NCBI GenBank assembly: GCA_964020155.1
Contig: OZ026557.1
Location: 466,001-530,000 of the forward strand
Source of the DNA: Chondrilla cf. caribensis
Lineage: Eukaryota; Porifera; Demospongiae; Chondrillida; Chondrillidae
Reading direction: 5' to 3'
Length of the DNA stretch: 64,000 nt
This document shows positions 16,001 to 42,489 of the stretch, one piece after another. Under the pieces are notes generated by a model, which was given only the letters and a program-made list of their open reading frames with translations, was not told the DNA's origin and made no database searches. Both the position numbers and the translations under genes were made by a program. Within the stretch, counting starts at the first letter, position 1. Each line of letters starts with the position of its first letter.

Positions 16001-18915
16001 GAGGTCTGACTGTATACTAACTAGTGTATGGGAGCACCACCAAGGGTGATGCTGTAAAGAGGTCTGACTGTATACTAGTGTATGGGAGTACTACCAAGGG
16101 TGATGCTGTAAAGAGGTCTGACTGTATACTAGTGTATGGGAGTACTACCAAGAGTGATGTTGTAAAGAGGTCTGACTGTATACTAGTGTATGGGAGCACT
16201 ACCAAGGGTGATGCTGTAAAGAGGTCCGACTGTATACTAGTGTATGGGCACACTACCCAGGGTGATGTTGGAAAGAGGTCTGACTGTATACTAGTGTATG
16301 GGAGCACTACCAAGGGTGATGTTGGAAAGAGGTCTGACTGTATACTAGTGTATGGGAGCACTAACAAGGGTGATGCTGTAAAAAGGTCCGGCTGTATACT
16401 AGTGTATGGGAGCACTACCAAGGATGATGTTGTGAAGAGGTCTGACTGTATACTAGTGTATGGGAGTACTACCAAGGGTGATGTTGGAAAGAGGTCTGAC
16501 TGTATACTAGTGTATGGGAGCACTACCAAGGGTGATGTTGTAAAGAGGTCTGACTGTATACTAGTGTATGGGAGCACTACAAAGGGTGATGTTGTAAAGA
16601 GGTCTGACTGTATACTAGTGTATGAGAGCACTACCAGGGGTGATGTTGTAGAGAGGTCTGACTGTATACTAGTGTATGGGAGCACTACCAAGGGTGATGT
16701 TGTAAAGAGGTCTGACTGTATACTAGTGTATGGGAGTATTACCAAGGGTGATGCTGTAAAGAGGTCTGACTGTATACTAGTGTATGGGAGCACTAACAAG
16801 GGTGATGCTGTAAAGAGGTCTGACTGTATACTAGTGTATGGGAGCACTACCATGGGTGATGTTGTGAAGAGGTCTGACTGTATACTAGTGTATGGGAGCA
16901 CTACCAAGGGTGGTGTTGTGAAGAGGTCTGACTGTATACTAGTGTATGGGAGCACTACCAAGGGTGGTGTTGTGAAGAGGTCTGACTGTATACTAGTGTA
17001 TGGGAGCACTACCAAGGGTGATGTTGTACAGAGGTCTGACTGTATACTAGTGTATGGGAGTACTACCAAGGGTGATGGTGTAAAGAGGTCTGACTGTATA
17101 CTAGTGTATGAGAGCACTACCAGGGGTGATGTTGTAAAGAGGTCTGACTGTATACTAGTGTATGGGAGTACTACCAAGGGTGATGTTGTAAAGAGGTCCG
17201 ACTGTATACTAGTGTATGGGCACACTACCAAGGGTGATGTTGGAAAGAGGTCTGACTGTATACTAGTGTATGGGAGCACTACAAAGGGTGATGTTGTAAA
17301 GAGGTCTGACTGTATACTAGTGTATGAGAGCACTACCAGGGGTGATGTTGTAGAGAGGTCTGACTGTATACTAGTGTATGGGAGCACTACAAAGGGTGAT
17401 GTTGTAGAGAGGTCTGACCCTTTTACCTACCACTCAAAAATAAGAGTACCTGGGCGCAGCGGTTTCCTAGGTAACGCGGCTAGTGGAAAGGAATCTATAG
17501 CAGTTTGAACAGTAGTGTTTATCAAATGCAGTGTTTACACAAACAGTTTCTGAAGGTTAACTCCATACATGTACAGGAGAACTTCTATTAAAGGAAACTC
17601 CAAATACAGGACACCATATCCCCCACACACAAGACACATTGTTAGGTACACTAGAAATAGACTTCTGAATTGCTAATATATATTTTCCACCTCTGAAGAG
17701 TGAACAATCTCCTCAAAGTGGACAAATCAGCCGTTCCCAAAGTGTCCTTTACAAAGAGGTTCTACTGACATGTATGTTCAACCCGGAAAGATAGATTCTG
17801 GAAGTGATTCATTTTATTTTATCAAAAAAAAACATGTGATAGCAGTGCTAGACTAGAGGAAGGCATATAGCATGCATGGGGTCAGCCTTGAAGAGGTCCC
17901 AGGAAGGTTAGAGCATCTGGTCTAAAGTATCAGATTGACATGTATTGAGGAAGTGTTCTATCATTTGATAACAACAATAACATGTGTACCACTGTACCTT
18001 TTATCTCCTTCACATTGTTTGCTGGAAATAGACCTGTTTTTCCTTTTAGTCGTCCTATCCACCAGTGATCGTCACGCTTTAGCAGGACATCCACAACATC
18101 GCCTTTCTCTAAATGAAGTTCATCATCATCATCACCATGATGGGGAGTCTCTACTAAGGCGTGTGTGAAATTGGGCACTAGAGAGGAAGAACAGAGCAAA
18201 GATCAAAATGTGATACAACAGTACAACAATCATACATACCTTCTCTTGTGCAATTCCCTGGAAACCAGCCCTCCCTTTCTCCAATCACTCCTTTACACCG
18301 CCCATCTTCACTCTTCTCAAAGATTAGGACAACATCACCAATCACTAAATCAATTTCATCATCTTTCTCAGCACGATAGGAATACTGTACCATTTCTTGA
18401 GTATCTGCCATAAAAAGATCGATATAGAAAGTGCCCTAGCTTCCAGTGTAATAGCAAAGGATTGAATGAGGTGTGTTAGGTATCACACAAACGTACATCC
18501 TTGCAGGTAACCTGCTGAAAACAATCCCTCCCTTTCTCCAATCATTCCTCTCCACCATCCATCGTTCCGTTTTTCAAAGATTAGTACGACATCACCTTCC
18601 TCCAAATCAAGTTCATCGTCGTCCCCAGCACGATAGGAATACTTCACTGTTGCTTTAGTACCTAAGAAGATGATATAGAAGTGTCATTCCAGTGTAAGGC
18701 AAAGGACTGAATGTGATACAGTAACACAGAACACTTGTAATCAAACGTACATCCTTTTATGTGACTCCCTGGAAACCACCCGGACCTCTCTTGCTTCACT
18801 CCTCTCAGCCATCCATCTTTACGGCTCTCAATGATGCGGACAACATCACCTTCCTCCAAATTAAGTTCATCATCTTTCTCGGCATGATAGGAATGCTGGA
18901 CTGTTGCTTCAATAC
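4024..18915 (-). CDS. B1: multi-SH3 protein ending in a Roc-COR-like module
   Basis: Supported exons are fourteen SH3 exons in four clusters (18915-17998, 14620-13718, 11214-10297, 6957-6502) and a terminal exon 6185-4024 of 720 codons. All SH3 exons are phase 1-1. The last one (…SLPSESK|G) joins the terminal exon (ELKKALEFQKNLEDVL) in phase 1. The terminal exon has a P-loop GPPEVGKT, switch II DTGGQ and G4 IIGTHLDQV, typical of Roc GTPases. A COR-like region follows (SWLILEQTLKTVPEANFFPY…FHILGLFFFP), then a C-terminal domain ending QLMWFLN. A charged insert with RGKEEV/GGKEEV repeats separates G1 from G3 and is absent from B2. SH3 domains bind proline-rich ligands, so the protein is a likely scaffold or sensor GTPase. 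The first coding exon is uncertain (candidate at 24698-24752). Two SH3 exons have damaged donors. Confidence 0.75.
6502..6957 (-). CDS. B1 SH3 cluster I (two SH3 exons)
   Basis: Exons 6957-6793 and 6699-6502. Each encodes one SH3 domain with the usual ALYDY-like start (VQHSYRAEKDDELDLEEGD), the central Trp (DGWLRGV) and a GWFPG end. The second continues into a linker (KEMEQTSLPSESK) and ends in phase 1 with a GTATGT donor, which fits the Roc-COR exon at 6185. Confidence 0.85.
7150..7290. repeat. Edge fragment of the SH3-block duplication
   Basis: The stretch with 'ccaaagtatcagactgacatg…aggaagtgttctat' recurs at about 13637 and 17920, where it flanks the downstream end of SH3 clusters III and IV. 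It is a remnant of the same duplicated unit. Confidence 0.6.
7291..8635 (+). pseudogene. Decayed tyrosine-recombinase relic (KIAA1958/Crypton-like)
   Basis: Plus-strand fragments in several frames resemble the DUF3504/KIAA1958 tyrosine-recombinase family. An N-terminal SAM-like part (TPATTQDMQKCANLFQEWRR, then KWLCRFLAKERKRDGSHYAP) is followed by the catalytic end NHSLRAYAVTKLFQ…LIMERSGHCSTEG, which carries the H-x-x-R and GH motifs. The coding is broken by stops and frameshifts at about 7622, 7710-7860 and 8120-8260, and the C-terminal fragment (8265-8633) ends in a stop. It lies inside a B1 intron on the opposite strand. Function as an element is lost. Confidence 0.7.
8720..9540. mobile_element. 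Dispersed repeat, copy 1 (shared with 19.7 and 21.8 kb)
   Basis: It begins with 'gagcgttagcgaggttaatt' and 'ggtcgcccac', both found again at 19722. On its far side it has a minus-strand start MASQFDVPND that matches MADQFELPND at about 20150 and 22190. Between these are a G/C palindrome (ggggctgccgcaggcagcccc, about 9069-9089) and an AT-repeat hairpin (about 9135-9165). No transposase is seen. It could be a non-autonomous element or a duplicated promoter plus first exon. Confidence 0.5.
9541..10296. other. B1 intron, no gene seen
   Basis: AT-rich unique-looking sequence in the intron between SH3 clusters I and II. No exon-like SH3 reading was found. Confidence 0.5.
10297..11214 (-). CDS. B1 SH3 cluster II (four SH3 exons)
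   Basis: Exons 11214-11050 (a), 10960-10796 (b), 10703-10539 (c) and 10476-10297 (d), of 165, 165, 165 and 180 nt, all phase 1-1. Domain d has the divergent start ETPHHSDDDDELDLEKDD and ends KGKNCLFPANNVKEIK. The donor after domain a reads GGAT|atacgt instead of GGAT|gtacgt, so normal splicing from a to b is doubtful in this cluster. Confidence 0.8.
11215..12426. other. B1 intron, duplicated spacer
   Basis: Intronic spacer with a homologous copy at 14621-15889. No exon is recognised. Confidence 0.6.
12427..13349. repeat. 54-bp minisatellite, array 1 (about 17 units)
   Basis: Unit: ggtctgactgtatactagtg followed by tatgggagcactaccaaggg and tgatgttgtaaaga. Because 54 is a multiple of 3, long frames stay open on both strands (18-residue periods KRSDCILVYGSTTKGDVV and its antisense). 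It lies in a B1 intron between SH3 clusters II and III, with no splice or start context. Confidence 0.9.
13718..14620 (-). CDS. B1 SH3 cluster III (four SH3 exons)
   Basis: Exons 14620-14456 (a), 14370-14206 (b), 14125-13961 (c) and 13897-13718 (d), with the same lengths and phases as clusters II and IV. Domain b is the most divergent at its end (LFLSELLQG instead of GWFPG). The donor after a has the same GT-to-AT change as cluster II. Confidence 0.8.
14621..15889. other. B1 intron, duplicated spacer
   Basis: Homologous to 11215-12426. No exon is recognised. Confidence 0.6.
15890..17418. repeat. 54-bp minisatellite, array 2 (about 28 units)
   Basis: Same unit as the array at 12427-13349, longer, with variant units sharing point changes (gtagagagg, tgttggaaag, tatgagagc). 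This implies higher-order local duplications of several units. It sits in the duplicated B1 intron between clusters III and IV. Confidence 0.9.
17570..17775. mobile_element. MITE-like element, divergent copy
   Basis: Carries the internal blocks 'gctaatatatattttccacctctgaagagtgaaca' and 'gtggacaaatcagc…gtgtccttta', shared with the elements at 49632 and 59575. Terminal inverted repeats are decayed here. Confidence 0.55.
17998..18915 (-). CDS. B1 SH3 cluster IV (four SH3 exons, most 5' supported)
   Basis: Exons 18915-18751 (a), 18661-18497 (b), 18404-18240 (c) and 18177-17998 (d). All donors, including that after a (GGAT|gtacgt), are intact. The acceptor of a needs an upstream exon ending in phase 1. 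Confidence 0.85.
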
Positions 18916-19721
18916 CTAAGAGGATCATAAAGTTCAAACGAATAAGGTTATGTCAACATGTCACTCTATATGTAGCAATGACACATAAATAAAATGGCAG
19001 CCCTGTACCATACGTATATCAGTCTTGTGGAAAAGATCATGTACTGTTGTTTCTCCATATTTGGTAACTACGTCATCAACAGCTTGCACCAAAGGGTCCA
19101 GCAAGCAGCCCATACTTTGAAGAAGTGTTAACTGAAGCATCCATCACTTGAAGTGTTTACACAAACAAGTTCTTCCCGATTACTGTTATACCCAACTTAA
19201 TAGTGTTTATCAAATGTTGTGTTTACACAAACAGCTACTGAATGTCTGAATAACCTGCATATTATATTCATTGAGCCATTTTGGCTTATGTGTATTTTGC
19301 ATAAGTGTCCCTCAAGGTAACTTTCGAGGGTTGGCAGCTATGTGTATAGCTGCCAACTGTCCTGAATCCTCCAGGACATTCACGGATTTTCTCAGTGGTA
19401 ACAAGTCCCACAAGGATTGGTGAATGGCCAGAGTTCTCACAATTCACCATAACAGAACCACAGGGTGGAGAATCCGATGGTCTTCATTCAAACAGTCTTC
19501 AGAAGAGCAATCACAATAGACAAACAAGCACTTCAACTAGATCTATAGCTGTTTCATCATCATTCATCATTCTCCAGTAGATTAGACTTAGAGTAGCTCA
19601 TTCAATTTCGTTCGGCAGTGTTCAGTACAGTATGAAGTTCTTGAGAATTAAGTATTTGCAATGTGACGTCATAAATAGGCTGACCACGCCTACTTCTTGG
19701 TTTAAGTCGCATTTAATTACC

Positions 19722-22700
19722 GAGCGTTAGCGAGGTTAATTGTTTCCGGTCCATAGCGAGTCGAAAGTTGGTCGCCCACGCATCTAATTGCTTTTCGTCG
19801 GGACACTCGCGGAATTATGGCCCATTTGCACTTTCTTTGTGCGCAAATTCCACGAGTTCACAACCGACTGGTCTCGATCCGTCCCTCCCGTCGGAAGGGG
19901 GCACGGACGCGTCACAGACGGAGGTAGAAGACTTTCGTCAAGATCGGCAGCAGTTGCCGAGAGACGGACAATAATGACACTCACGTTTCTTTGACTCAGG
20001 GGCTGGGTGTTCCGGGTCGGGCGCCATCGGTAAGCTTAAAACGATCATCAAGAAGGCTGTCAAAGTTTTTACGTACAGAATTTCGATTCCCCATTGCGCC
20101 GAAAGGGGGTTCGTCAATTCGTCGTTCGGGAGCTCGAATTGGTCAGCCATGGTGACGTCCATCTTGGCAGACATTTGTACATGACGTGCAATCTACGTAA
20201 TCGAAAAGATGGCTAATCTACGAGTTTCAATTGCTCACTAATGGAACGTTTTCCTCGTTGTAGAGACGACTGGTTCTCATGTGAAAGACGTCAGCACAGA
20301 GGGCTTTGGATCAGGTAAAATGAACCGACCTACTGGCCATATGGACTGATGACATCCACTTAGCGTCATGCTCTCTCTGTAGTAGAGCATGCATAGAAGG
20401 GTAGGGTTAGATCTTGGATCCTTTTTTGAACCAAATATTATAGGTCAAAAAGTATCCCAGATCTAACCCCAATTAATCATAACTCTACCTACTAACACTA
20501 ACCCGACGTCGTCAATCCATATGGCCAGTGTCCATTATCTTCCTTTTACCTGATCCCTAAGGATTTTTGTCCTCATGTGAGATGATTGTTCTTGCTAAGC
20601 ACTTTGCAGTGTTGTACAACAGCTGTAGCTCTTGGTATGGCATCAAATGTATAAATATGTCTAAACATACGTACCACACGTTAACAAACATACAATAATA
20701 CACTGAACACACTTCAATCAACCACTGTAAATAGAATCATAAACACAGTTGATGCAATATGAGAGTCCAGCTGTCTCAGAACAATTACAAAAGGAATCAT
20801 GCATGCATCCACACATCATGCACAAGCAGCACAAGTGAACACAAGTGGAAGTTGTGCAAACATACTGTAATGAGTAAGTTCCGCAACCAATCAGTGGAAC
20901 CAATCTCTTTGCACAAGTTGTCAAGAAATGTGGCCATGCATCATGTTACAAAACATGCAAACTGTGACAAAGGTTCTCCACAAATAGTACTCCCAAAGAA
21001 ACAATCAATCTGGATCAGTACCAGAATGCTTACAAGGCTTGGCTCACAAATAGGAGAAATGTTAATAGCCCAAGCATTACCACTTATTATAATATAAACA
21101 ATTATACAAAAGCAAGGTGGTCAATGTGGATATAAAGGTCATGCATATTAAACATATCACAACATGTGCAGTCATTATACTTGATAAACTACAACGAAAC
21201 AAATAATTTACCTATATTCTACATTTTTGCAACAAACAGCAAAATAGCATGCAACTTTTCAAAGAATTAACCAGTATGAAACTAGTGTTATACAGCCAAT
21301 TACAATTGTCACCAACCGCTCAAACCTGCCAGCACCACCTTGGCCTTTTTGCCAGCAGTCTCCATCATTCTCCCATTGCTGACCTCCCACAAGAAGATAT
21401 AACACAGAAGTCTTAATTTCTATCTAAGTCATTCACCTTGACTTACAGAAGTACACTATAATTGGAGTGCCGATCATGAAATTTAACCATTATCTTATAA
21501 TGCACATGCACAACAGGCATACTTTACCTGTTTCATTCAAATTGATCTAATTCTTTTTATTCCTGTTATGATTCAATCTATATAGTATATCATTTGAATT
21601 TCAAAACAATTTTTTATTTGAAAGTTTATTACGAATCAGGAATACTCCCCACAGTGTACGGAGTATTCCTGTGATGATCCAATCTATCCATGTGATCTCA
21701 ATTTCAAAAAGAAAAACATAATACAGCAAAATACGGACATATTATACTTCACGTAGCGAGGTCCTGAACCACGTTCACACCTAGTTGTTTCCGGTCCATA
21801 GCGTGTCGAAAGTTGGTCGCCCACGCATCTAATTGCTTTTCGTCGGGACACTCGCGGATTTATGGCCCATTTGCACTTTCTTTGTGCGCAAATTCCACGA
21901 GTTCACAACCGACTGGTTGCGATCCGTCCGCCTCGTCGGAAGGGGGCACGGACGCGTCACAGACGGAGGTAGAAGACTTTCGTCGAGATCGGCAGCAGTT
22001 GCCGAGACACGGACAAGAATGACACTCACGTTTCTTTGACTCAGGGGCTGGGTGTTCCGGGTGGGGCGCCGTCGGTAAGCTTAAAACGATCATCAGGAAG
22101 GCTGTCAAAGTTTTTACGTACAGAATTTCGATTCCTCATTGCGCCGAAAGGGGGTTCGTTGATTCGTCGTTCGGGAGCTCGAATTGGTCAGCCATGGTGA
22201 CGTCCATCTTGGCAGACATTTGTACATGACGTGCAATCTACGTAATCGAAAAGATGGCAAATCTACGGGTTTCAATTGCTCACTAATGGGACTTTTTCCT
22301 CGTTGTAGAGACGACTGGTTCTCATATGAAAAGATGTCAGTCCAGAGGGCTTTGGATCAGGTGAAATGAACCGACCTAATGGTCAGTGGACTGATGACAT
22401 TCGCATAGCGTCATGCTCGTTCCTTAGTAGAGCATGCATAGATAGAGGTAGGGTTAGATCTTGGTTCCTATTCTAAACCAAATATTATAGGTCAAAAAAA
22501 GACCACAGATCTAACCCCAACCCTAACTCTACCTACTACTACTACAAACCCAACATCAATCCATATGACCAGTGTCTGTTAACTTCTTTTTACCTGATCC
22601 CTAAATGTTAATTTTTTGTCATCATTGTGAGATATGATTGTTCTTACTAAGCACTTTGCAGTGTTGTACAACAGCTGTAGCTCTTGGTATCACATCAAAT

Positions 22701-24297
22701 GTATAAATATGTCTGAACATACGTACCACACCTTAACAAACAAACAATAATACACTGAACACACTTGAATTAACCTGAAAAAAACAAGCACAGTTGATGC
22801 AATGTGAGATTCGAGCTGTCTCAGAACAATTACAAATGGAATCATGCATGCATCCACACATCATACACAAGTGAACACAAGTAAAAGTTGTGCAAACATA
22901 CTGTAATGAGCAAGTTCCACAGCCAATCAGTGGAACCAATTTCTTTGCACAAGTTGTCAAGAAATGTGGCCATCCATCATGGATCCTTTTCTGAACCAAA
23001 TATTATAGGTCAAAAAGGATCCCAGATCTAACCCCAATTCTAACTCTACCTACTACCACTAATCCGATGTCATCAATTCATATGGCCAGTGGGTCCGTTA
23101 ACTTCTTTTACCTGATCCCTAAAGATTCTTGTCCTCATTGTGAGATGACTGTTCTTGCTAAGCACTTTGCAGTGTTGAGCAGTATCAATGTATAAATATG
23201 TATATTATAAATATGTATAAATATGTCTGAACGTATACGTACCACACCTTAACAAACAATATTAAAGTGAACACACTTCAATCAACCACGAAAGAAACAC
23301 AAACACAGTTGATGCAATGTGAGAGTCAAGCTGTCTCAGAACAATTACAAATGAAATCATGCACGCTTCAACACATCATGCACAAATGAACACAAGTGAA
23401 AGTCGTGCAAACGTACTGTAATGAGTATATTCCATAACCAATTAGTGAAATCAATTTATTTGCACAAGTTGTCAAGAAATGTGGCTATGCATCACGTTAC
23501 AAAACATGCAAAAGATGTAACTGTGACAAAAGTTCTCCAAAATAGTACTCCCAATGAAACAATATGGACCTGGATCAGTACTAGAATGATTACACAACTT
23601 GACTCACACTGGAGAAACGTTAATAGCCTGAGTATTACCCCTTAATATGTACAATTACCAAAAGCAAGGTGGTCAACGTGGATATAAAGGTCATGTACTA
23701 TAATTAACTTATCACAAGATGTGCAGTCACTATACTTGATAAAATATACCACCAAACATAAATAATTTACCCATATATTGTAGATTTTGCAACAAACAGC
23801 AATTGGAAAATAGCATGCAACTTTTCAAAGAATCCACCAGTATGAAACTAGCGTTACAGCCAATTAAGATAGTTGCCAATCTCTTGAACCTGCCTGCACC
23901 ACTTGACCCTTTTGTCAGCAGTCTCCATCATTCTACCATTGCTGACCTCCCGCAAGAAGATATAACACAGGAGTCTTTACTTCTATCTGAGCCATTCACC
24001 TTGGCATACATAAGTACACTATAATTGGAGTGTATCATGAAATTTAACTATTATCTTATGATACACACAACAAACATACTTTGCCTGTTGTGTTTTCATT
24101 CAAGTTGATCTAATTCTATAATTCAATGTATACATATAATTTCAATTTCAATACTCCCCACAGTGTGCGGAGTATTCCTGTTACGATTCAATCTATCCAT
24201 GTGATCCCAATTTCAAAAACAAAAATATATCAATACAGCAAAATACAGACATATTCTATTTCACGTAGCGAGGTCCTGAACCACGTTCACAACTAGT
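19722..24297. repeat. Segmental tandem duplication between B1 and A2
   Basis: Unit 1 is 19722-21786 and unit 2 is 21787-24297. Unit 2 has an internal duplication: the block starting 'ggatccttt…ctgaaccaaatattataggtcaaaa' occurs at about 20418, 22473 and 22981. Both units end with 'tcacgtagcgaggtcctgaaccacgttcac'. Each contains the MADQFELPND minus-strand start (about 20150 and 22193). A perfect 11-bp-arm hairpin (aggaatactcc…ggagtattcct) lies at about 21640, with a counterpart at about 24150. No full gene is seen; the repeat may carry decayed 5' exons. Confidence 0.75.
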
Positions 24298-24697
24298 TTA
24301 ATTTTATGCTTAGTAAATTGGATGCATTCGTTAACACTATGCAGCACAGGCAGTGTAATATTGAACAAAGTTCTGGACTACTTTCACAGCTATTTATCCA
24401 GTACAATTAGCAGTACTAAACCTGGCCATTGCGGCTGCAGCACGTACTAGGTGTGGACGCATAAGTGTCTCAGTCTAAGGTAACCTTCAAGGGTCGGCAG
24501 TTATGCATTTGGTACCCTCAACGTTTGCTTGGTATTGGGCTTAGCCATAAATAGGCACCATAATGCTCTGTATTCATTAAAATTATAGTATCCATGATAG
24601 ACAAGACTCGGACAGGTGATCACAATTCGTGGCCCGGCACAGTACCACGCGAGGTCGGTTGGATCAAAAAACTTGCATGTGAGAGTTACTGAGTCAC

Positions 24698-24752
24698 CTT
24701 GTCTACTCTTCGTCGGTTCGGGTTCCTCTGAGTCTTGCTGCGGCGAAGCCAT
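24698..24752 (-). CDS. Candidate first coding exon of B1
   Basis: ATG at 24752 opens MASPQQDSEEPEPTKSRQ and reaches a donor (CAA G|gtgact) in phase 1, exactly what the first SH3 exon at 18915 requires. Joining it would give an in-frame B1 of about 1,534 aa. It is the only phase-1 Met exon I noticed between A2 and the SH3 block, but no sequence homology supports the join. Confidence 0.35.
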
Positions 24753-25964
24753 CAACAACTTCACCAACTTATGAACCAGTCGCCGTCAAAGATGGAGCCA
24801 GGGGATGATGAAAGAGGTCCAGTATACACTGCTACACCGCGGGTGGTAGAATCGGTAGTAAAATCTATGGCAAAACCAAATGTTAGGATAAACACATATT
24901 GCAATCTATGCCATTACAATCCTAACATTTAAGGGTCTATGATTCCCAAAAACCACGCACTTGAGTCAAACCATAGGTCAAACCGAACTACCGTCGATTG
25001 CGATCGTTTGCATTCGAACCGCGGATCGTATGAATATCGTTAATTTTGGCGGACAACAATAACAACAAACCGGGGAACAACAACATACTGAAACAACAAA
25101 ATTTCACAAACATGAAATGTCTGATAAATGGATCAGTCATACTATAGAAAAACCAAAGGTATGAACAGAAATATTAGTATCTTCTACAGCCAGGGTTCTT
25201 GCATTTTAGCTGATAGCCAACAGGTTTACAACCCCAGCATACGTATGTCCAGTAGTATATAACTATATTTGGTATATTTGTGAGCTGTATATACACGTGC
25301 TGTAATTGGCATTCCATGTAGCTAGGTTAAAAGGTGAACCAGCCACTACAGCACTATAATAGCCCTAGCTATATAGCTATACAGCTCCTCATGGTGGGAG
25401 AATAACCATGCTAGCATGTGATGATCACATGCAGACTTAGTTAACATATTTAAACCGTTAGTGCTATTTGACAATGTGTGAGTTAGAATACTGTAGACAC
25501 TCCTGAGAACTGAAAGGTTTCACTTGATACTAATATCAATGATAATAATATAATTTTAATTGCAGCAATAATCAAAACATACATAATATTATTATACAAA
25601 ATCAAAGGACACGACAAATGTGCTGTGAATGATACAATTGAGACAATGAGCAAAAGGTTTGTAGTGAGACAAAGGAAAGTCAGAATGGAGCCCACAGGTG
25701 TAGTTCACTTCAGCCAGTGGAATCTGCAAATGAAATACAGGGATTGAGGTGAGCTGTGGGAACACAACCTTCACACAGTGTAGCATTTATGATAGGTTGT
25801 AGCAGTGAAGATGCTGATAAGGAGAAAGATGTGATGCTTCAATAACACTGAGGGAGGCTGCATGAGTTATAGAATACATGAATGTATGTATGTAAGTGGT
25901 GATGTGGAGATGAGTGCTGTGGAGTGCATGGGTGTGGTGTAGAGATGAGTGTTCCGAGTATGCT

Positions 25965-26095
25965 ATGGAGAGGTGTGCTATGGAAAGGGTGTGCTGTGGA
26001 GAGGGTGTGCTGTGGAGAGGGTGTGCTGTGGAGACGGCCTGCTGTGGAGACGGCCTGCTGTGGAGAGGGTGTGCTGTGGAGGAAGAATGCTACAA
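25965..26095. repeat. 16-bp minisatellite
   Basis: About eight units of gtgctgtggagagggt-like sequence. Confidence 0.85.
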
Positions 26096-26233
26096 AGGGT
26101 GTCATGGAGTAGATATATACTGAGGAGAGAGGATGTTGTGGTGTTTACAACAGGCACATGTACGGATGCTACAGACGAGTGCTTCTCGAGAGAGGAGGGG
26201 ACTTCAACCAGTGAACACTGTACATGGACAGGC

Positions 26234-29465
<3,232 letters not shown>

Positions 29466-29947
29466 GATCTGCGACGGAAGATTGACAATGGCTGGAGTAC
29501 GTACATGTAGGTACCTGTCTCACGTGCACAGTGACGTATACATGCGTAAGTGACGGGTATCATTGGCACGATCCAATCAGTTGCAGTATAAATTGTCTAT
29601 ATATGACCCAAACAAGTAGCCTACTCATCTAATATTTATTTTTATAAACACTAGCTATAACCAAAATTAATGCAAATAAATGATCAATTTTTGAGAAATG
29701 GAATTTTTGAGTATACAATCCAATCAATCATTCAAAGTACATTCAAAAATTACAAACTCCACACTAATAATGATACAAGAAGTATTATAGTAATTTACAC
29801 ACAAACTACTCTCAAAACATGCATAACATTATGTAGAATACAACCTACCACTACTACCACTACCAATAATACTAATGATACAGCAATATGCACACTACAC
29901 CAGGACGTGTACACACGAGTACACTGTCTGGGATGTCCTATCGAGAT
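29466..29947. other. B2-A2 spacer
   Basis: 482 bp, AT-rich, with no exon recognised. It corresponds in position to 3656-4023, but no sequence similarity between the two spacers was apparent by eye. Confidence 0.5.
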
Positions 29948-42372
<12,425 letters not shown>

Positions 42373-42440
42373 AGTCGTACCTGAGGGAGACAGAGCTAAG
42401 CTGCTGACAACTACACATCCATACTAGCATGCATGTACAC

Positions 42441-42489
<49 letters not shown>

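Larger units (their letters stand above)
10250..18960. repeat. Tandem duplication of the four-SH3 block with its introns
   Basis: Clusters II, III and IV share the same a-b-c-d exon order, exon lengths, intron sequences and flanks. Examples are the 'caacatgtcactctatatgtagcaatga' flank at about 11248, 14655 and 18953, and the 'cagccttgaagaggtcc' flank at 13603 and 17884. Duplicated units are about 3.4 and 4.3 kb, differing mainly in the length of the internal 54-bp minisatellite. Confidence 0.85.
24298..26233. other. Region between A2 3' end and B1 5' end
   Basis: Mostly AT-rich, non-coding-looking sequence. It includes the candidate B1 first exon (24698-24752), a divergent plus-strand open frame (about 24771-24930) of unknown meaning, and a 16-bp minisatellite at 25965-26095. 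Confidence 0.5.

Noticed and set aside
16017..17508. Long open frames on both strands
   Set aside because: Same 54-bp minisatellite; no splice or start context and no non-repeat coding sequence.
24501..24697. Immunoglobulin-like reading (DSVTLTCKF…WYCAG) downstream of the MASPQQ start
   Set aside because: Superficial likeness only; the cysteine spacing is too short for an Ig fold, and a good donor at 24697 fits the B1 model better.
24771..24932. Plus-strand open frame MNQSPSKMEPGDDERGPVYT… as a gene start
   Set aside because: Looks partly coding-like, but there is no homology I can name and no following exon was found, so I did not call it.
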